Assembly (NCBI GenBank): GCA_031216445.1
Contig: CM062205.1
Span: 16,143,001-16,207,000, forward strand
DNA: 64,000 nucleotides
Direction: 5' to 3'
Source of the DNA: Lateolabrax maculatus
Taxonomy: Eukaryota; Chordata; Actinopteri; Acropomatiformes; Lateolabracidae
Part shown: positions 57,397 through 64,000 of the stretch, piece by piece
How the letters are laid out: each line of letters begins with the position of its first letter
Position numbering within the stretch: the first letter of the stretch is position 1
Translations under genes and position numbers: made by a program
The notes under the pieces: generated by a model
Told to the model about the DNA's origin: nothing
The model's database searches: none
Seen by the model: the letters and a program-made list of their open reading frames with translations, nothing else

Positions 57397-58795
57397 CGCA
57401 CACTTCACAAAGGCATTTTAACTCCCGTCACATCTCGACTCTGCTTTGAGGAACATTAAGAAAGTGAAAGATCCTGAGGGCATTTGTCAGTCCACACAGC
57501 CCCATGCAGCCAGTCGCCCCTGGGTGTTGAGCAATGACGGGAGATATCTCCTTGACTCATACACTCCTAGATGAAAGGGGAGCTCAGAAGACGTGCATTT
57601 TTGAAAGGTAAAAACGGTATTCAGTAAAAAAAAAAAAAAAGAAAAAGAACAGACACAACAGGTAGGGACGGGGTGGTGACTGATCAGGGCTTGGCTGGCT
57701 TTGTTCCATGGAAGTACTTGTGATCTCAGATGAATGCACCTATGGTTACCATCAGCTATGCTCCTCTGTCTCACTGACAGGGACATGATCTGAAGTGTCT
57801 GTCTGTCATGGGCCTAAGAGCTTCTCTCGCTGGCAGAGGATAGGGAGAGGGAGACAGCGGAGGAGAAGAGAGAAAATCTTTCTTTCCTCCCCAGCTGTCC
57901 ATTCACAGGGAGAGAAAATTTGACATGGTTGACTTGAACACATTTAGCATCATTAGCAAACAGGAAGTGTCCCCTGCAGCTGTTTTTTGGCGGGGAAGGG
58001 GGTGTTCCTGCCCACATTGTAATGGACAAATGTTACCCACCATGTTTGCCTTTGATTTTTGACCTGAAAACAAAAATTGACATTACAAATGTCCTATGAT
58101 ATCTTTCAAATTGGCTTGACATTCCATAGCTGGCCCCGGGGGTTTCTTGTTTGTCCTCTGTAAGTGGTTGTGCTCTTGTTGTTGTGTCCTGAGGCTCGCT
58201 ATTAGAATGTACTGGCCTTTCTCTTGAGAATGTGAAGTCTTAAAGAGACAGAGGGAGAGACTAGAAAGAGAGAGGGAGAGAGCTAAAAGAGGTCCTGGTT
58301 GTGTATTTGAATACTTATGCTCATTAAGTTAATGCACAATGAAAGGGAGAACCGTCAAGTGGAAACTCTCAGAAGCTTCTATTTGAAGAGCGAACACACC
58401 CGCTTTTCTCTCCCTCAGTCTGTCCATCTCTTCACAAATTAATCTGTTTCTATTTCAATTGAAGATCAGCCCCACTTTACTTTGACTTAGGAAGTTAAAC
58501 AAAGTCTAAAGAACACAATAGAGAAAGAGGATAAACTTAAAGAGACCCTGTATGTTAATATTAAGTCCTTTTCCCAACAGACTTTATCAACAGGCTTTAG
58601 ATTGTGAGTGCTTTACTGTCTTGTCACTTGCCCCTCTGTGCTTTCCCAGCATTTCTTTAAAGTGGCCTATAAGCTTAAGTATGGCTGAATAATGTCTAAT
58701 AACCTACGCCTATTTGATGCAGAAAATGTATAATTCTTTATGTACATATAAAGCTTAAGGAAAAACAAAGCCACATACGTCAGGAGGTAGTTATG

Positions 58796-58814
58796 TTTTT
58801 TTTTTTTTTTTTTT
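58796..58814 (+). repeat. poly(T) tract, 19 nt
   Basis: Uninterrupted T19. Confidence 0.95.
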
Positions 58815-60556
58815 GGTCAATGAATTTTGGAATCACAGGAACAGAAATATATTTTTCCCCCATTGGAAATAATAGGAACTGAAAAAGTTGTAAAACATTT
58901 GTTTGATTAAAATGATTTGGTGATAACCCTTAAAATCCATGCTAGAGGTTTTCTTAGGCCAAGTCTCTCACTTAGTCAGTTTAGAAAATCATTGCTTTTT
59001 TACAATGTGTACATACGTCATTAAACCAGTGCTGATGTTTATTCAGAGGCTTAGTCTGTTCACTACGCTTTAGCTGTTGCATGTGCTCCCAGTGACTTTA
59101 TGACTGGCAACAGTGACAAGTGGTGTGGATATGAGGTTTTCCAATGCAGGCAAAGTGGGTGGGTCTTCTGCTTTGACAGTCCCACCAGGCCTCTAATGAT
59201 CTGCTTATAGGCCCTAAAAGTCCCTCGCAAAGACCAGTTACCTCACACTCAACAACCCAACAAGCAACATCATAGCGAATAAAAGAACCAGAGATTCATT
59301 TTTAGAGAATAAAACAAAAAATACTTAAAACTATGAGATTTAAATGTATTGAAATGAATAGGAAAAAAACCCTTTATAAGAGGATGATCCTTTGGCTCAG
59401 CTGTAGTCATTGCAACAAGATGTTTTCAAGATTTCTTGAGAGCAAGTAGTGAGCGTGGCTGTGTGTTGACATCGGGCGAGTAGGAGAGCAGAGCAGAACA
59501 GAGCTGGGTGCCCCGAGCAGGCAGTTACCACAACAAAGCCAACAGACTGGTCTGAAAAACCAGGCCAAATTCCTGCCCTGTAGAACCTGGCTTAAAGCTT
59601 GAGCGGAAACTTTGAAAGAGGGGGACGAGATGAGATGAGAGGAGAGGGGAAGAGAAGAGGTGGAGTGAAGAGGATACGAGAGGAGGCCAGACGGGTTAGC
59701 GTGTAGCAAGAAAGGGATTGCTGCTGGGGCCTATGGAGTATGGCAGGAGAAGGAGAGATCAACGGAAATGAGAGAGAGAGGGAAAGACTGAGAGGAGACC
59801 AGGCCCCCGCTGTAAGGATGGAGGGATCGTATTCCTCCTCTTGAAAGCAGAGGGGCAGCCGTGCGGTGGAAAAAGAAGCCATGAACTTGATCTGACGATT
59901 AAATAGGCACATCTCTATGGCTGCAGGGTACAAATGAGACCTGGTCCACAATGCAGCACACACACAGTTTGTGTATATAACTGTTGGCAAACTTCAATAG
60001 ATCTATGGGTTGAGTTCAGTTGATCCTCGTTTGGTAGTCTAGCGGATTTCTGCATATTGAACACAGTTTTTTCCAGTTTTATTTTCTTTATTGGATAAAA
60101 GTGATACCTTATTATCATTATGCATGATAGCATTTGGAAATATTCCCCTAAAACAGCTCCCTCTTTTCGTTGGTCGATCCGCTAAGTCTGGAGGTGCATT
60201 GGGATTGTGTGGGAGTGATTGCTATTTAGCCTCATAGAGCTTGGTACAATCAGATGCCTATATCTCGCATATCCTCCAGGGCTTCTTCCTCACCCTCTCC
60301 CTCCATTCATTCCCCGCTCCTTCCGACTCCCCTCACCCTCTTCGCTGTTACTGTAGCTTGGCAGGCGAGCAGGGCAGTTATGCCGTAGAGCTTCTCGACA
60401 ACCTTGCACCATCTCCAGTGAACATAAATTAATGGTGTAGAGCAAACAGGCTGCTGGCTGAGGGCCAGGAGCTGGCTTCAGGAGCCCAGCCAGCGATTGT
60501 TGTGGCGGGCCATGGCAGCAACAGCAGTAGTAGTACTGATGCACTGCCAACCAACT

Positions 60557-60600
60557 AGCCAGCCAGCCAGCCGGCCAGTCAGAGAGGCAGACAGACAGAC
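60557..60600 (+). repeat. (CCAG)n and (ACAG)n tetranucleotide repeats
   Basis: AGCCAGCCAGCCGGCCAG followed shortly by GCAGACAGACAGAC. Confidence 0.88.
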
Positions 60601-61373
60601 TGGGGGCCCTTTTGCTCTATAATAGATGCCGCGGGCCTCGCCAGTCCGCCTTGTATTTGCAATCATCACCGTTTTACTGTCAGAGGGCAGTCCACGGAGA
60701 GCCCTTATACTTATTGTGGACGCTCTGGAGTCTGGAGTGAGAGAGACAGAAGTGCAGTGGTATGTTCTGAATGCAGATCGTGTGAGGTGTAGATATGGAT
60801 GTACTTTCATTTGCTGTTATCAGAGGTTGGCATGCAGTGCGTGCAGTTTGTAGGTTGGCATCATGTGAGTTCTGTTTATAAGTTGGCTGTGTGTGTATGT
60901 GTGCAATCAAGAGAAAGCGAGAGAGAGAGAAAGGGGGAGCAGCAGGGTTGAATCGTTGAGTCATGTGGCATTCTTGCCTGTTTTCAGGCTGTTGTCAGGA
61001 AGCAGTGTAGTTCCCGGTAAATAAAACAAACACCCAAGAAACCCTGTGCTCCCTCCCACCTCTCCCCGCCCAAAAACACACAAAGAGAGGGAGTGAGAGA
61101 GAGGGATGGTGAGAAAAAGAGATAAAAGATAGAGAAGTTGAGCTCAGAGATAAAAATGGAGATGGATATGAGGGTAATGATAGAAAGAGCACAACATTAT
61201 TTTTATGTAACTTTAGTTTGCACACAACGCTTCAACCACTTTACTCCATTTGCGATCTTTAGTTTGGGAAGTAGTATGAGAATAAATCAGTTCAAAATCA
61301 CAAAGCTACATTATTTGTAATTTTAACTCGTCATGACTTTAACTTGATACAAATAATTATTTGCAGTTTATAC

Positions 61374-61401
61374 TGATAAATTTGATAAATCAATTCTGTC
61401 A
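61374..61401 (-). promoter_or_regulatory. candidate MEIS + PBX-HOX composite site
   Basis: Read on the minus strand from 61401: TGACAG, three bases, then TGATTTAT (a PBX with posterior-HOX type site, 61393-61386). On the plus strand two TGATAAAT motifs (61374-61381 and 61383-61390) overlap it, and TTGATAAATCAA forms a perfect inverted repeat. The local DNA is AT-rich, so some matches may be chance. Confidence 0.35.
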
Positions 61402-62696
61402 TTGTCATAGAAATATGAAGCTCTTCTTTTTTTAAATGTCAATTGTCAATCTATTTGATGTTTACAGATGGAAATAATTAATTGTCTGTCAGAAAACTGC
61501 AGCTAAAAAGCCAGATATTGCTCTGTGCATAGTAAACACTCATGATGGATTCACAAACTCCAACTGGATTTATTTGTCATATCCGTTTGATCTCCCAGTA
61601 ATGCTGATATGCATTCAATCTCATTGTCATTTGTCAAAGAAGCCAATTGTAACATTATTAACAATGGCAACTTGATATTTAAAATGTGCCAATCTTACCC
61701 CAACTCAATGCAGAATCCATATTAAAATGTCATTCCTATATTTGATTGCATTCATTTCTGACAGTGAATATTATTATCATCCTCCAGTCACTTTGATTAA
61801 AAACAAATAAGATTCCAATCAATGCAAGGAAGGCATATATGAAAGGAAATACTGGAATACAATATTGCTGTAAAACTAGACACAAACCCACAGTAAAACC
61901 CATCAAATGCTCCATACACATAAAAGTATTACCATTAAAGAAGCAACTATATGGAATTATGTCTGTTTAACAATGGACACTTTTCTATTATGTCCAATAC
62001 TTTAAAACAAGTAAACAAACATTTTTATAGAATGAAAAATAGATATGTGGATCATCTAATAACCCTATGCAAGTGACAAAATAGCTGGAGCTAAATCACA
62101 CCAATCATCATCAGCAAATCCTTTGTGTTGCCATGGCACCGTAGTAAACAGCCAATGGCCTGTGATTTCCTGGGAGTCATTAGCATGAAATAGGTTTGCA
62201 AGCCACTGCAACCTTGTGACCTGGCTCTATAACTCATGTCACACACTGATGATGTCATTCATCAATGGGGTCCACCAGCTTCTCAGACAAGGGGCTGCAG
62301 GTTTGGTGACTGGAGGGGAAGGGGTAGAGTGGGAAAAGTGGTGGGGGTTGAATGGAATGGCCGGGATAATGATCGTGCTGTGGGATTTGGCAACGGCAGC
62401 AAATGGGTGTCAGGAGAGTATGAATCTGATATATAGCAAGCTGGATGTTGAATGAGTAGATAGGAGTCAGTGCGGGGCGAAAGGTGTGGTGTTAAGGAAG
62501 AGAGTGGTCCAGCAGTAGATGTGGTTATTGTACATGGTGAAATGCCAGGCTGGGCTCGGGGGGGGTTTAAGGACCGTACACAGCCGATGATGGAGCTACC
62601 TCAGCTTGTAATGTTCAGCAACCACAGGGGCCATTACATCCTGCACTATCAGAGAGCACAGAACACATCAAACCCTGTAATTTAGCCAGCAGTCGG

Positions 62697-62697
<1 letters not shown>

Positions 62698-62737
<40 letters not shown>
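62698..62737 (+). repeat. (CA)n microsatellite
   Basis: About 20 perfect CA units. Confidence 0.95.
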
Positions 62738-62739
<2 letters not shown>

Positions 62740-62929
62740 CACACACCCAGCTCGATTCTCAGTGACTGGCAGAATGCGATCCACCTGCGTATGCGCCTGT
62801 GTTTATGTTTATGTGTTTGTGTTGATGTTTGGCTGCGCTTTTTCAGGTCACATTGTAGGAATTGGACAACATGTGTGCATCAGGATAGTGCACTCTTGTG
62901 CACATTAACAGGCTTTAGTATAATTAACA

Positions 62930-63130
62930 AAGCTGTTTCGATCGGAGCCCGGCGCTGCCTGGACAACAAATTAAAGCTGCTCATTTCTGGTTTATTTATA
63001 GACTGGCTGTTTTACATTTTGCGGTCAATCCTCTTTTAAGGATATTGGCCTTGGTGTTTGTAACTGAACATATTGAGCGGATCCAAAGCTATTGGGAAGA
63101 TTATCAATACCATCTTTGATCTTTCTCTGT
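62930..63130. promoter_or_regulatory. candidate intronic regulatory element
   Basis: Intron 8 stretch with AGTATAATTAACAAAGC, AACAAATTAAAGC, GGTTTATTTATAG and GATTATCAATACC. It is free of simple repeats and complex in sequence. Confidence 0.28.
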
Positions 63131-64000
63131 GTTTATTTTTCATCCATTAAATAACCATGTCATGCTGTCTCCTGAGGGTTGGGAAGGACATCTCCAGGAA
63201 GAAACACATTAAAACAGATTTAGAACTCTGACTTTATGTGTTTTGTTTAATATTTATTCACCAATTCATCTCACGTTTACTTTTCATATCAGATTTTTTG
63301 TGCTCATTGGGTGATTTGCTAACATATATCTTTTTACTGAGGCAATTAACATTAAGAGGTTACTCAGAGGTCTAAATAGCCGTTCTCCAATTTCACGGCT
63401 GCTGCAGCCTTGTAACCACTAGGCCCACCATGCCGGCTTACTTTTTATGTCCGTGTGTGTGTGTGTCGCCATTGCCACCACACACCATTTTCTGTAGCTG
63501 AGATTTCAGAGCTCCGTGCTTTAAAGAAAGCTGCTACAACGTAAAGTGTGGGTGGCATGCAGTCGTAGCCATAAAAAGTATGTGTGTCGGGGAGGGGTGC
63601 TCAGCAAGAAAGGCGAGAGAGAGAGAGTTTAGGACAAATGAAGAGAGGATGAGGAAAGGTTGTATGCAGGCATACTGTGTATGTTTGCATGAATGTGTTT
63701 GTAAATGTGCTTCCCTGAGCTTTGCAGGGGCATATGTGCAAGCGCATGCAAGTCTTGGGGTTGCAGGGGAGCGATCTAGTCTGACACAGAGAGGCAAGGA
63801 ACGGGGGAACGAGCAAAGGCTGGGAGGGGTATGAGCTGAACGAAATAGGATTTTTTTTAGTGTCGTGTCTATGTGGTCAGAGTAAATCTCCTTACTCAGG
63901 GGTTTTGTGTGCGAGGGGGGCTTTAACGTCCCCACTCTCCTTGATGAGACATCTTTCTTGTTTGTTCAATCCATTCATTACGTGGTGGCTGCTGGACGAG

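Overview
The window is vertebrate nuclear DNA, most likely from a teleost fish. It carries the 5' two-thirds of one recognisable gene on the + strand, the TALE-class homeobox gene meis2. The fish assignment is an inference from compact introns, very abundant (CA)n/(TG)n microsatellites, a Tc1/mariner-like MITE of the 'CACTTTATTAGG' type that is common in fishes, and a protein very close to vertebrate MEIS2. I cannot tell which teleost co-orthologue (meis2a or meis2b) it is, nor the species.

Layout. Positions 1 to about 10.6 kb are upstream, AT-rich and mostly non-coding. They hold many homopolymer and dinucleotide tracts, several stretches that look like conserved regulatory DNA, and one GC-rich open segment on the minus strand (1940-2106) that reads like the terminal coding exon of an unrecognised gene. 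A probable meis2 core promoter lies near 10.72-10.83 kb (ETS motif, TATAAG box). The leader that follows contains three short upstream ORFs and an exact PBX-MEIS site (TGATTGACAG). Eight coding exons were placed by GT-AG boundaries and continuous reading frame: 11476-11487, 12093-12319, 13960-14101, 14391-14441, 14883-14933, 15454-15603, 24266-24380 and 44896-45041. Together they encode 298 residues: the N-terminal region, the whole MEIS/PKNOX PBX-interaction domain, the Ser/Gly/acidic linker, and the N-terminal arm and first helix of the homeodomain. The rest of the homeodomain and the C-terminus lie beyond position 64000. Everything from 45042 on is intron 8.

Regulation is the main theme. 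Exons 1-6 are clustered within 4.2 kb. Introns 6, 7 and 8 are large (8.7 kb, 20.5 kb and at least 19 kb) and hold stretches free of simple repeats and rich in homeodomain core motifs, as expected for the enhancer-dense introns of MEIS genes. Two are notable because a MEIS half-site (TGACAG) sits a few bases from a bipartite PBX-HOX site: TGACAG-N6-TGATTAATGG at 23663-23684 and, on the minus strand, TGACAG-N3-TGATTTAT at 61386-61401. With the leader PBX-MEIS site they suggest auto- or cross-regulation by the MEIS/PBX/HOX complex.

I found no rRNA, tRNA, CRISPR array, bacterial-type operon or recognisable novel multi-gene system. Apart from the meis2 exons, the long open frames I checked are low-complexity or lie in other frames and are not annotated as genes.
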